Assembly (NCBI GenBank): GCA_963819075.1
Contig: CAWFUP010000002.1
Coordinates: forward strand, 806,001-870,000
From: CAVQBJ01 sp963819075
GTDB lineage: Bacteria > Actinomycetota > Thermoleophilia > Solirubrobacterales > Solirubrobacteraceae
Direction: 5' to 3'
Length of the DNA: 64,000 nucleotides
The notes under the pieces: generated by a model
Seen by the model: the letters and a program-made list of their open reading frames with translations, nothing else
The model's database searches: none
What the model was told of the DNA's origin: nothing
Shown: positions 56,378 to 64,000 of the stretch, piece by piece
How positions within the stretch are numbered: position 1 is the first letter of the stretch
Layout of the letters: each line of letters starts with the position of its first letter
Program-made: the position numbers and the translations under genes

Positions 56378-56401
56378 TCAGGGGCCGCGGGAGGGGGAGC
56401 G

Positions 56402-57197
56402 CTAGGTGCCGGCGGTGTCGCCGTCGGACGAGCCGGTCGCCTCGCCCGAGCCCGAGCTCGTGGTGGCGGACGGTTCCGTCGTCTCGGCGGAGCCCGCGCT
56501 CGTCGTGGCGGCCGGCGCGGTCGTCGTGCCGGCCGGCGTCGTCGTACCCGAAGCGGCCTGCGTCGTGCCCGCCGACGCGCTGCTCGTGGCCGCCGACGCG
56601 CTGACTCGTGCCCGACGGTGCCGCCGTGCCCGAGGCGGCCGCCGGCGCCGTGGCCGCGGGCGCGGTGGCCGCCGGCGCCTTGACCGGGACGACCTCGGTG
56701 ACCTCGTCGGCTCCGCTGCCGTATACGTGCAGCGTCCGGCCGTTGCGGTGCTCGAGGGTGAACGCCTCGCCCTTACGCGGGTTGCCTGGCGCCTCGTTGA
56801 GGTACAGGCCGGCGTCCACGCCGCTCATGATCTTCGCGTACGGCGCTCCGGTGATCGGTTGCAGCTGCTCGCCGGTCGGGCGCGACGGCTCGTGGCCGAC
56901 GGCGGGCGAGCCGGCGGAGCTCGAGGCCGGCGCGGCGGCGCCTCCGGTGGCCGCCGGCGAGTGGGTGGCCGGCACGGAAGCGGCCTTCAGGGTCGCGGCG
57001 AAGGTCGCCGATCCGTCGCGGCGGGCGGCGTGACGGGTGCTCGCCTGCGTGGTGGCGGGGGAGGAGGGCGAAGCGGCAGCCGTCGCCGCGGGGTCCGGGG
57101 CGCTCGTCGACATCTTCTGCGGGTGATCGGCCGCGAAGGCAAGCACTTGAGCCGGCAGCCCGCCGATGGCGCCGGTGCCGCAGGGCGTGGCTATCAT
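56402..57197 (-). CDS. hypothetical protein with an apparent frameshift
   Basis: The first frame (ATG 57197) has a core GEQLQPITGAPYAKIMSGVDAGLYLNEAPGNPRKGEAF, then runs into Arg/His-rich sequence near 56600. Shifting the frame around 56597-56606 continues an Ala/Ser/Thr/Gly-rich tail ending TAG at 56402-56404, clear of the bcp gene. This suggests a frameshift, either an error in GC-rich sequence or a real one. The N and C parts are Ala/Pro/Ser/Thr-rich. No family recognised; possibly exported or wall-associated. Confidence 0.45.
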
Positions 57198-57232
57198 CCG
57201 CCGCGCCGCGAACATTCGAAAGGAGCACGGGC

Positions 57233-57409
57233 ATGCCCGAGACGACGCTGGAGCGCGATCAGGCGGACGCGCTGTATGAGCCGCCACGGATGAGCTTCGA
57301 CGACGAACCGATCGAGCAGGACGACGAGGACATCGACCTCGACGACATCGACCTCGACGACATCGACCTCGATGAGGACGACGACGATTACGGCGAGGAC
57401 GAGGACTAG
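57233..57409 (+). CDS. small acidic repeat protein
   Basis: A 58-residue protein made largely of Asp and Glu. The second half has three copies of DIDLD encoded by a 15-bp repeat (about 57330-57373). AAAGGAG lies 8 nt before the ATG. No family recognised. It is divergent from the frameshifted gene and precedes the UPF0104 gene by 74 bases. Confidence 0.65.
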   Translation: MPETTLERDQADALYEPPRMSFDDEPIEQDDEDIDLDDIDLDDIDLDEDDDDYGEDED

Positions 57410-57483
57410 CCGCGCGTCCTCGTCCGCCGTGGCGACGGCACCATAGCCGTGACCGACGCCGGGCCGCATACGCTTGAGGCAGC

Positions 57484-58536
57484 ATGTCGGTGCTCGCCTC
57501 CGCATCCATCGGCCAGAGCCTCACGTCCTTCCTCGACTCCGTCGGGAAGTTCTTCAACGACATCGCCCAGCTGCACTGGGGCGCGCTCGTCCTCGGGCTC
57601 CTCTTCTTCGCCCTCAACCTGACGGCGCGCACGCGCGCTTTCTACAACTCGCTGCGGGCCGCGTATCCCGCGGAGCGCATCTCCTGGCTGCGCATCTGGG
57701 GGGCCTACTGGGCGGCCGTCGGCTTCAACAACCTCGTGCCGGCCCGCGGCGGGGACGTCATCAAGCTCTTCCTCACCAAGAGCTCGGTACGCAACTCGCA
57801 CTACCCGACGGTCGCGGCGGCGTTCTACGTCGAGTCGGTGTTCGACGCGATCGTGGGCGTGTTCGTGCTCATCTACGCCTTCAGCCAGGGCGTGTTCCCG
57901 AAGCCGCCGAGCTTCGCCAAGCTCGATTCGTTCGACATCTCCTGGCTCGCGTCGCACTTCCGCTTCACGCTCTTCCTGCTGACGCTCATCGCGATCGGGG
58001 CCCTCGCCGCGTTCGCCGCGCTCTCGTCGCGTGCGCAGGCGCTGTGGGCCAACGTGCGCCAGGGGTTCACGATCCTCCGCGACCGCCGCCGCTGGCTGCG
58101 CGAGGTCGTCGCCTACCAGGTGGTCGCATGGGGCTGCCGCTTCACGGCGTACTGGCTCATGCTCGACGCCTTCCGTCTCGGCGGCTCCTTCCACAAGGTG
58201 CTGCTCGTGTTCGGCGTGCAGGCGGTGGCCGGCGCGGTCCCGTTCACGCCGGGCGGCGCCGGTGTTCAGCAGGCGCTGCTCGTGCGGGTCTTCTCCTCGT
58301 TCGCCGCTGGGCCGATCGTGGCCGCGTACTCGGTGGGTCAGCAGATCGCGATCACCGTGCTGACCGCGGGCGTCGGCTTGGCCGCGGTCGTGTTCGTATT
58401 CCGCTTCCGCTCGTTCCGGGAGGTGGTGCAGGCCGGGCGCGCGTCGCAAGAGGCCGAGAAGGCCGAACGAGCGCCCGAGGCCGGCTCGGCGAGCGCGCGG
58501 TCCCGGGCGCGGGCGTCGCGGCGCGCCGGCTACTGA
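57484..58536 (+). CDS. UPF0104/lysylphosphatidylglycerol-synthase-TM-like membrane protein
   Basis: A 350-residue protein with about eight membrane helices. The WLRIWGAYWAAVGFNNLVPARGGDVIKLFL segment and GVQAVAGAVPFTPGGAGVQQALLV are the hallmark glycine-rich loops of the flippase-like UPF0104 family. The C-terminal tail is soluble, Ala/Glu/Arg-rich. Probably a lipid flippase or transporter; its substrate is unknown. TACGCT lies 9 nt before the ATG. Its stop overlaps the convergent small gene. Confidence 0.85.
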   Translation: MSVLASASIGQSLTSFLDSVGKFFNDIAQLHWGALVLGLLFFALNLTARTRAFYNSLRAAYPAERISWLRIWGAYWAAVGFNNLVPARGGDVIKLFLTKSSVRNSHYPTVAAAFYVESVFDAIVGVFVLIYAFSQGVFPKPPSFAKLDSFDISWLASHFRFTLFLLTLIAIGALAAFAALSSRAQALWANVRQGFTILRDRRRWLREVVAYQVVAWGCRFTAYWLMLDAFRLGGSFHKVLLVFGVQAVAGAVPFTPGGAGVQQALLVRVFSSFAAGPIVAAYSVGQQIAITVLTAGVGLAAVVFVFRFRSFREVVQAGRASQEAEKAERAPEAGSASARSRARASRRAGY

Positions 58537-58799
58537 AGGCCGTCGCGCGCTTCGCGCACGAGCGTCACGGCCTCGGGGAAGATGACGGCCATCACCGAGC
58601 GGATCTGCTCGGCCTGCGCCTCGGCGCTGCCCTGCAGGTTGACCCGGTTGACCGCGGCGACCGTCATGTCGACCGCGAGCTTGATCGCGTTGTCCGCCCA
58701 AGCGAGGCGCTGCTGACCCTGCATCTGGTCGGCGAACTGGGCGAGGCGCCGCTGCAGCTCCTCCGGGTCGCCGAAGAGGTCTCCGAAGCCGCCTTCCAT
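58530..58799 (-). CDS. small hypothetical protein
   Basis: An 89-residue, mostly helical cytosolic protein (EELQRRLAQFADQMQGQQRLAWADNAIKLAVDMTVAAVN). No known family. TAAGAT lies 6 nt before the ATG. Its 3' end overlaps UPF0104 by 7 bp. Confidence 0.65.
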   Translation of the reverse strand: MEGGFGDLFGDPEELQRRLAQFADQMQGQQRLAWADNAIKLAVDMTVAAVNRVNLQGSAEAQAEQIRSVMAVIFPEAVTLVREARDGLQ

Positions 58800-58805
58800 G
58801 CCGCT

Positions 58806-58811
58806 ATCTTA
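58806..58811 (-). promoter_or_regulatory. leaderless -10 box
   Basis: TAAGAT ends 6 nt before the ATG at 58799 on the minus strand. One of the cleanest leaderless placements in the window. Confidence 0.45.
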
Positions 58812-58854
58812 GCGCCGGGACGCCGCGGTCGGTGCCGGGCCTCGCGCCATGAGA

Positions 58855-59304
58855 TCAGCCGCCGCGATCGTGGAAGTAGAAGTCGGGCAGCGCCGCTCGC
58901 GTGATCTCGGCGGTGAGGCTGTGACCGAGCTCGGGATCGCCGGCGCGCGCGGCCAGGTCGTCGAGCGTGACGATGCCCGACAGGCGCTCGCCGTCGAGCA
59001 CCGGCAGGCGGCGGATGCCGTGCGCAACCATCAGCGCCGCCGCCTCGCGCAGGTCGAGCTCGGGCGTGGCGGTGACGACGGGGGCCGAGGCGTAGCCCGC
59101 GACCGGATCGGTTCCGTCGTGGCCGTCGGCGAGGACGCCGACGGCGAGGTCGCGGTCGGTGATGAAGCCGACCGGGTGGCTGCCATCGTCGACGAGCACG
59201 ACCGAGCCGACGTTGCGCTCACGCATCAGCTCGGCCACCGAGCGCACCGAGGATCGCGGGCTCGTTGTCACCACCGATCCGGTCATCACGTCGCGGATCT
59301 CCAC
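58855..59304 (-). CDS. tandem CBS domain protein
   Basis: A 149-residue protein of two CBS domains (about 1-60 and 75-130). Motifs are VRDVMTGSVVTTSPRSSV (with EIRD before), VGFITDRDLAVGVL, APVVTATPELDLREAAALMV and LSGIVTLDDLAA. Such Bateman modules bind adenine nucleotides and regulate partners; none is adjacent. The GTG start has TACAGT 7 nt upstream. The frame stays open further upstream, but that looks non-coding. Confidence 0.9.
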   Translation of the reverse strand: MEIRDVMTGSVVTTSPRSSVRSVAELMRERNVGSVVLVDDGSHPVGFITDRDLAVGVLADGHDGTDPVAGYASAPVVTATPELDLREAAALMVAHGIRRLPVLDGERLSGIVTLDDLAARAGDPELGHSLTAEITRAALPDFYFHDRGG

Positions 59305-59311
59305 CCCGCGG

Positions 59312-59317
59312 ACTGTA
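59312..59317 (-). promoter_or_regulatory. leaderless -10 box for the CBS gene
   Basis: TACAGT ends 7 nt before the GTG at 59304. A -35-like TCGCAC lies 17 bp upstream of it on the minus strand, a weak match. Confidence 0.45.
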
Positions 59318-59386
59318 GTGAGGAACGCCGTTGCGTGCGAGAGCGCGCGCCGGCGCCGGCACGCTCTCACCTAGACTCCTCAGGCC

Positions 59387-60370
59387 ATGACCGACGCCCC
59401 TCAGCGCACCCGCGACGAGCAGATCGCCTGGGAGCTCCACCGACGCGCCCGCGTCGGCGTCCTCGCCGCGGCCGCCGGCGTCCTCTACGAGCTGAGCGCG
59501 AGCATCCTGTCGGCCGTGCTGAAGGCCGTGCCCACCGTCGGCCTCGTTCAGGGGATCGGGCCGGCGCTGCAGGGCACTGCCTCGCCGGCGGTCAGCCCTG
59601 GAGCCGCCGAGGTTCGCTTCGTCAGCTCGCATACGTTCGGGACGATCGCCGGGAGCACGATCAACGCGATCTCCGTTCTGTTCACGGTCGTCGCCCTCGC
59701 GTTCGTCGTCGACGCCACGCGCTTTCGCCGGCCCGAGTCGTTCCGCTATGCGCGGCCGCTGCTGATCGGCGGCGGCGTCGCCTTCGCGCTGCTGAGCGTC
59801 GCGCACGAGGTGATCAACGCGATCGAGACGCACGCATTCGTCCACGGCCACGACTTCAGCAACTCCGCCGTCGTGCACGCGCTCACGACGAACACGCCGA
59901 CCGTGGCCGCCACCTACCTCGACCTGATCGTCGCGCTCGCCTTCGCCGTTGCCGTCGGCGTCGTGTCGGTCAACGCCATGCGCGTCGGGCTCCTCCCGAA
60001 GGTCGCTGGCTACGTCGGTGTCGTTGCCGCGGTCCTGTTCGTCTTGCCCCTGCCGTTGCAGCTGCTTACAGCGCTGTGGCTCGTCGGGCTCGGCTTCCTG
60101 CTGCTCGGGCGGTGGCCCGGGGGCGATCCGCCGGCCTGGGAGAGCGGCGAGGCGCGGCCCTGGCCGTCCGCGGCGCAGAAGCGCGCGGAGGCGCAGGCGG
60201 CGACCGCCGGTGGCTCGAGCGAGCCGCCTCGCCGGGGTCTGTTCGGCGGTCGAGGGACCCGGCCCCGCGCGGCGGCGCCCGCGCCCACCGTCGCCGAGGC
60301 GGCGCCGGAGCCGACGGCCCGGCCGCACTCACGCTCGAACAAGCGCAAGCAGCGCCGCCGCGAGCGCTGA
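59387..60370 (+). CDS. membrane protein of unknown function
   Basis: A 327-residue protein. About six membrane helices span residues 25-235 (VLAAAAGVLYELSASILSAVL, TINAISVLFTVVALAFVVDA, PLLIGGGVAFALLSVAHEVI, TYLDLIVALAFAVAVGVVSV, VAGYVGVVAAVLFVLPLPLQLL). A soluble, Arg/Ala/Pro-rich basic tail follows (about 240-327). No family recognised. TAGACT lies 9 nt before the ATG. It converges with the LytTR gene. Confidence 0.65.
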   Translation: MTDAPQRTRDEQIAWELHRRARVGVLAAAAGVLYELSASILSAVLKAVPTVGLVQGIGPALQGTASPAVSPGAAEVRFVSSHTFGTIAGSTINAISVLFTVVALAFVVDATRFRRPESFRYARPLLIGGGVAFALLSVAHEVINAIETHAFVHGHDFSNSAVVHALTTNTPTVAATYLDLIVALAFAVAVGVVSVNAMRVGLLPKVAGYVGVVAAVLFVLPLPLQLLTALWLVGLGFLLLGRWPGGDPPAWESGEARPWPSAAQKRAEAQAATAGGSSEPPRRGLFGGRGTRPRAAAPAPTVAEAAPEPTARPHSRSNKRKQRRRER

Positions 60371-60371
60371 C

Positions 60372-61139
60372 CTAGACGCCGAGCCGTCGTCGCAGGGCGG
60401 GAAGCTGCCGGCGCGCGATCGGCAGCTCGGTGCCGTCCTGCAGGCGCAGGCGGGCGTTGCCGTCCAGCGACGGGCGCACCTCGATCGCGCGCTGCAGGTT
60501 CGCCACATAGCCCCGGTGCACCCGCACGAAGCCGCGCGTGCCCCAGCGCTCCTCGAGCTCGCCAAGGCGAGCACGGACGAGGAAGCGCCCGCCGTCGGTG
60601 ACGACGCGCACGTAGTCGCCGTGGCTCTGCAGGTACAGGACGTCCGACCGGTGCAGCAGGCGCGTGCCGCCGCTGCGCCCGCCGGGCAGCGGGAGAATGT
60701 CGCCGAGCTCCGGCGCGACCGGACCATCGGCATCGTCACCGGCGGGCCCACCGGCCGCTCGCCGGCGCGAGGTCGTCTCGAGGATGCGCAGCACCGCCCG
60801 CTCGACCCGCTGACGACCGACCGGCTTCATGAGGTAGTCGAGCGCCTGCAGCTCGAAGGCCGAGACGGCCGCCTCCTCGTGCGCGCTGACGAAGACCACC
60901 GGCGGCGGCGTCGCGAAGCGACGGAGCACGCCGGCGAGGGCCAAACCGTCGACGTCGGGCATCCGCACGTCGAGGAACAGTCCGGCGAACGCCTCCGTGG
61001 AGAGCAACCGCAGCGCCTCCGAGCCGGCGCTGGCGCAACGCACCTCACTGACGTGCGGGTCGGCGCGCAGCAGCCGCGCCAGGTCGTCGAGCGCGGGCTG
61101 CTCGTCGTCGACGGCGAGCAGGCGCAGGCCGGCGCTCAT
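60372..61139 (-). CDS. LytTR-family response regulator
   Basis: A 255-residue regulator. The receiver (1-120) has LLAVDDEQPALDDL, phospho-Asp in LFLDVRMPDVDG, VSAHEEA and YLMKPV. The LytTR DNA-binding domain (about 155-255) has RLLHRSDVLYLQSHGDYVRVVT and FVRVHRGYVANLQ. Its ATG overlaps the kinase stop (ATGA at 61136-61139). LytTR regulators bind direct repeats. The divergent satP-acs genes are the likely target. Confidence 0.92.
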   Translation of the reverse strand: MSAGLRLLAVDDEQPALDDLARLLRADPHVSEVRCASAGSEALRLLSTEAFAGLFLDVRMPDVDGLALAGVLRRFATPPPVVFVSAHEEAAVSAFELQALDYLMKPVGRQRVERAVLRILETTSRRRAAGGPAGDDADGPVAPELGDILPLPGGRSGGTRLLHRSDVLYLQSHGDYVRVVTDGGRFLVRARLGELEERWGTRGFVRVHRGYVANLQRAIEVRPSLDGNARLRLQDGTELPIARRQLPALRRRLGV

Positions 61140-62380
61140 CGCGCCACCTCGACCGGGACCGCCCCCGCGTCGCCGACCGTCGCCGTGGCGTCGTCCGGCG
61201 ACGCCGGCGCGGCCGCCTTGGGCAGCGTCATCACGACCGTCGTCCCCCGACCCGGGCGCGATCGCAGCTGCAGACCATACGGCGCGCCGAACATCGCACG
61301 CAGGCGGGCCTGAACGTTGGAGAGCCCGATGCCGCCCCCGGGGGCGGAGCCGTCGCCGGCCGCGAGCAGCGCGCGGACCGAGGCCAGGTCCATACCCACG
61401 CCGTCGTCGCTCACGCGCAGCTCGACGGCGTCCCCGAGGTCGCGGGCGACGATCTCCACGCGGCCCGCGCCGCCGCGTTCCTCCAGGCCATGTCGCACGG
61501 CGTTCTCGACGAGCGGCTGCAGCGACAGCACCGGCATGGTCGCGTCGCGGACCTGCGCCGGGATCCGCATCCGCACGTGCAGGCGGTCGCCGAAACGGGC
61601 CTGCTCGAGCCGCAGGTACGTCTCGACGTACTGCAGCTCGTCGGCGAGCGTGACGACAGGCCGCTCGCCACGAAACGCGTACCGGGTGAACTCGGCGAAC
61701 TCCGACAGCAGCTCTCGGGCGTCGTCGGGACGCGAGTGGATGTAGCTCGCCACGGCAGCGAGCGCGTTGTACACGAAGTGCGGGGAGATCTGCGCACGCA
61801 GTGCCCGCAGCTCAGCGCTCGCGAGGCGCTCGCTCTGTGCCTCCAGCTCGGAGAGCTCGATCTGGGCCGAGACGAGGCTCGCCGCCTCGCCGATCACCTG
61901 GGCGTCCTCACCGGTCAGCCGCTCGGCGCTGTGGTAGAAGGCGATGAGGCTGCCGATCCGCTCGCCCCCCACGCGCAACGGCGCGACGATCGCCGCGCGC
62001 AGCGGACAGCCAGCCACCGGGCAGCCAATGCTCGCATCGATGCGCACCCAGTCGCTGCCCGAGATCAGCGTGGGCGGCAGTCCGGTGCCGCCGGGGTGGT
62101 GGTGCTCGATCCCGGCGCCGTCGAAGGCGATGACGTCATCGCGATCGGCGAGCGCGACCGCGATGGCCTGCGTCAGGATGCGCAGGTGCGGCGCCGCCGC
62201 ACGCGCGCTCGCCGGCGTCAGCCCGCGGCGCAGGTCCGGAAGGATCGCGGTCGCCTCGTGCAGCGCCGACTGCATGGCGCGTCCCTGGCCGAGGAAGAGC
62301 GAGCGCGGGGCAAAGCGGTTGGCGAGAAACAGCGAGGCAACAACTGCCCAACCGAGCACGACGCCCAACACCACTTCCAT
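61136..62380 (-). CDS. LytS-type sensor histidine kinase
   Basis: A 414-residue kinase with one N-terminal membrane helix (VVLGVVLGWAVVASLFLANRF). A GAF-like domain (about 55-205) holds two Cys (IGCPVAGCPL). The His_kinase domain has LRAQISPHFVYNALAAVASYIHS with the phospho-His, and the ATPase has NAVRHG-, DDGVGMD and GGGIGLSNVQARL. GGAAGGAG lies before ATG 62380. Unlike E. coli LytS it has only one membrane helix. Paired with the overlapping LytTR regulator. Confidence 0.9.
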   Translation of the reverse strand: MEVVLGVVLGWAVVASLFLANRFAPRSLFLGQGRAMQSALHEATAILPDLRRGLTPASARAAAPHLRILTQAIAVALADRDDVIAFDGAGIEHHHPGGTGLPPTLISGSDWVRIDASIGCPVAGCPLRAAIVAPLRVGGERIGSLIAFYHSAERLTGEDAQVIGEAASLVSAQIELSELEAQSERLASAELRALRAQISPHFVYNALAAVASYIHSRPDDARELLSEFAEFTRYAFRGERPVVTLADELQYVETYLRLEQARFGDRLHVRMRIPAQVRDATMPVLSLQPLVENAVRHGLEERGGAGRVEIVARDLGDAVELRVSDDGVGMDLASVRALLAAGDGSAPGGGIGLSNVQARLRAMFGAPYGLQLRSRPGRGTTVVMTLPKAAAPASPDDATATVGDAGAVPVEVAR

Positions 62381-62630
62381 GTTCAGCTCCTTCCCTCCAC
62401 TAGGGAGGATAGACCCCGCCGGGCGCCGCGGCGACGGTTGACATGGAACTTCTGGGCCACGCGGCGGCGCCGGCCCGGACGGCGCGCGTTCGCCGCGGAC
62501 GCCGCACCGCTCACGGCGCCGCGGGCACCGCTCGTCGCGCACGGGCTTGCCGCGCGTGACGAGCGGTGGGACACCGTGTGCGGGTGGGCGTCACTGCCCC
62601 CCTTTCACCTTTGATCGGAGGAGGTCTGTG

Positions 62631-63284
62631 ATGGAAGCATCGACAAGCGGCTCGGGCGGAGGCGCGAGCTGGACGCCAGCGGACCCGGGCCCGCTCGGAC
62701 TCGCCGGCTTCGCGATGACGACGTTCGTGCTGAGCATGTACAACTCCCACCTCGTCAGTCCCGTCGGCCAGCCGGTCGTGCTCGGGCTCGCGCTCGCCTA
62801 CGGCGGTATCGCGCAACTGCTGGCGGGCATGTGGGAGTTCCGTACCGGCAACACGTTCGGGGCCGTCGCGTTCACGTCGTTCGGGGCGTTCTGGCTGTCC
62901 TTCTGGGCGATCAACGTGTTCTACGCCCCACTGCTCGTGGTCGGGCACGCCCACAACGACATCGCGCTGTACCTGTACGCATGGGCGATCTTCACGACGT
63001 ACATGTGGGTCGCGTCGTTCCGCACCTCGGCGGCCGTGAACCTCGTGTTCTTCCTGCTGGCGATCACGTTCTTCCTGCTGGCGATCGGCAACGCGGGCCT
63101 GAACACGAGTGTCATCAAGGCCGGCGGCTACGTCGGGCTGGCGACCGCGATCGTGGCGTGGTACGCCTCGTTCGCGGCGGTCACGAACTCGACGTTCGGG
63201 CGCACGGTGCTCCCGGTGATGCCGCTCAGCCGGCCGGCGGGAGGCGCAGAGGTCCCCGTCCGCGGGGGGGCGCCGGCCCAGTAG
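62631..63284 (+). CDS. GPR1/FUN34/YaaH family acetate transporter (SatP-like)
   Basis: A 217-residue protein with six membrane helices. The NPxGL motif of SatP proteins is GPLGLAGFAMTTFVLSMYN-like here, with YGGIAQLLAGMWEFRTGNTFGAVAFTSFGAFWLSF as the central conserved region. Homologues carry acetate and succinate with protons. GGAGGAGG before the ATG is a strong ribosome site. It is followed by acetyl-CoA synthetase, so import and activation of acetate are linked. Confidence 0.9.
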   Translation: MEASTSGSGGGASWTPADPGPLGLAGFAMTTFVLSMYNSHLVSPVGQPVVLGLALAYGGIAQLLAGMWEFRTGNTFGAVAFTSFGAFWLSFWAINVFYAPLLVVGHAHNDIALYLYAWAIFTTYMWVASFRTSAAVNLVFFLLAITFFLLAIGNAGLNTSVIKAGGYVGLATAIVAWYASFAAVTNSTFGRTVLPVMPLSRPAGGAEVPVRGGAPAQ

Positions 63285-63297
63285 GCGGAGCGAGGCT

Positions 63298-63325
63298 GCG
63301 CCGGGGCTGCCCCGAGTCCCGGCGC
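63298..63325 (+). terminator. hairpin between satP and acs
   Basis: GCGCCGGG pairs with CCCGGCGC (8 bp) with a 12-nt loop, 13 nt after the transporter stop. It could attenuate or separate acs transcription; no U tract. Confidence 0.35.
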
Positions 63326-63424
63326 GATCGCGGTCGGGGCTATCCCCGTCCGGCGATTTGCAGTAAACCGTAGGCACGGGTCCCGTCCCGTGAGGTTCAA
63401 ACTTCCAGGAGCGAGAGGTGGACC

Positions 63425-64000
63425 ATGGCGACTGAGCCGCAGCTTTCGGCCGGTGAGGAGCTCGAGCACGAGCTCGCCGACCTGCTCGAGGTCGAGCGCA
63501 TCGATCCCCCCGAGACATTCCGCGCGCGGGCGCGATACTCGGATCCGTCGGTGTTCGAACGGGCGCAGGCCGACCCGCTGCAGTGGTGGGTCTCCGAGGC
63601 CGAGCATCTGCATTGGTTCACTCGCTGGGAGCACGTGCTCGACGATTCGGACCCGCCGTTCTACAAGTGGTTCACCGGCGGCAAGCTCAACGTCTCCTAC
63701 AACTGCCTGGACCGCCACGTCGAGGCGGGACTCGGCGAGCGCGTCGCCTACCACTGGCGCGGCGAGGAGGGCTCCGAGCGCGACATCACCTACGCCGAGC
63801 TGCACCGCGACGTACAGCGCTTCGCCAACGCGCTGAAGGATCTCGGCATCGCCAAGGGTGACGTCGTCGGCATCTACCTGCCGATGATCCCCGAGGTCGT
63901 CGTGGCGATGCTCGCCTGTGCGCGCATCGGCGCGATCCACAACGTCGTCTTCGGCGGCTTCTCGGCCGAGTCCGTTCGCGAGCGCATGGAGTTCTCTGAG
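63425..64000 (+). CDS. acs: acetyl-CoA synthetase, N-terminal part
   Basis: The first 192 residues of an AMP-forming acetate-CoA ligase, cut by the window end. FYKWFTGGKLNVSYNCLDRH, ITYAELHRDVQRFANALK and YLPMIPEVVVAMLACARIGAIHNVVFGGFS are standard Acs landmarks. GAGAGGTGG lies before the ATG. It turns acetate to acetyl-CoA, next to the acetate transporter and under possible LytS/LytTR control. The short inverted repeat CACGGG/CCCGTG at 63375-63392 lies in its upstream region. Confidence 0.93.
   Translation, partial: MATEPQLSAGEELEHELADLLEVERIDPPETFRARARYSDPSVFERAQADPLQWWVSEAEHLHWFTRWEHVLDDSDPPFYKWFTGGKLNVSYNCLDRHVEAGLGERVAYHWRGEEGSERDITYAELHRDVQRFANALKDLGIAKGDVVGIYLPMIPEVVVAMLACARIGAIHNVVFGGFSAESVRERMEFSE

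Noticed and set aside
62438..62443. TTGACA promoter for satP
   Set aside because: No -10 hexamer at 16-19 bp spacing; it may be chance.

Overview
The window is GC-rich chromosomal DNA from an actinobacterium, most likely of the Thermoleophilia/Solirubrobacterales type. The evidence is indirect: very high third-position GC, many GTG starts, an EndoMS/NucS mismatch endonuclease, an E2-E1 fused 2-oxoglutarate dehydrogenase, a DUF3817 protein, a dCTP deaminase of the dUMP-forming type, and many promoters of the leaderless TANNNT type. The lineage is inferred from gene content, not from a marker gene. I saw no rRNA, tRNA, insertion sequence, phage gene or CRISPR array. It reads as ordinary, densely packed core and accessory chromosome, and no stretch longer than about 300 bases lacks a gene.

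Layout. 1-6 kb: a cut-off gene tail, two tandem exported ferritin-like proteins, aconitase and an M42 aminopeptidase. 6-11 kb: an acyl-CoA thioesterase, a HAD phosphatase, the ABC-F factor EttA, a J-domain/TPR protein and a membrane protein. 11-18 kb: a TatA-type subunit, a secreted PQQ beta-propeller dehydrogenase, NucS, an enoyl-CoA hydratase, a GNAT acetyltransferase, then a minus-strand run of threonine dehydratase, YjbQ and an EAL-HDOD signalling protein. 18-23 kb: one 1452-residue E2-E1 2-oxoglutarate dehydrogenase. 23-31 kb: NUDIX/DUF3817, an alkylglycerone-phosphate-synthase-like flavoprotein coupled to a ketopantoate-reductase-like protein, a Tat phosphoesterase coupled to a glyoxalase, a metallo-beta-lactamase (MBL) protein and an AarF/ABC1 kinase. 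31-41 kb: pyruvate kinase, a tandem structured repeat, two more MBL proteins, metF with a palindromic operator, citrate synthase, dCTP deaminase and a PfkB sugar kinase. 41-46 kb: quinone oxidoreductase, DEAD-box helicase, cyclophilin and aldehyde dehydrogenase. 46-49 kb: a three-gene signalling operon (histidine kinase, HD-GYP, receiver). 49-57 kb: an EamA transporter, CtaG, a HAD/APH pair resembling human ACAD10, a secreted glycoside hydrolase, Fpg and peroxiredoxin. 57-64 kb: small hypotheticals, a UPF0104 membrane protein, a CBS protein, a LytTR/LytS two-component pair, an acetate transporter and the start of acetyl-CoA synthetase.

Central carbon metabolism is well represented (aconitase, citrate synthase, 2-oxoglutarate dehydrogenase, pyruvate kinase, acetate uptake and activation), but the genes are scattered rather than in one operon. 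Short stop/start overlaps (ATGA, GTGA, CTGA) mark co-translated pairs: NUDIX-DUF3817, AGPS-like/PanE-like, glyoxalase/phosphoesterase, kinase/HD-GYP/receiver and LytS/LytTR.

The observations I rate highest are the ACAD10-like HAD plus APH pair, the 2-oxoglutarate dehydrogenase that carries its own two lipoyl domains, the perfect palindrome over the metF promoter, the tandem hairpin repeat at 32.8 kb, and the recurrent TANNNT box placed 6-10 nt before start codons.
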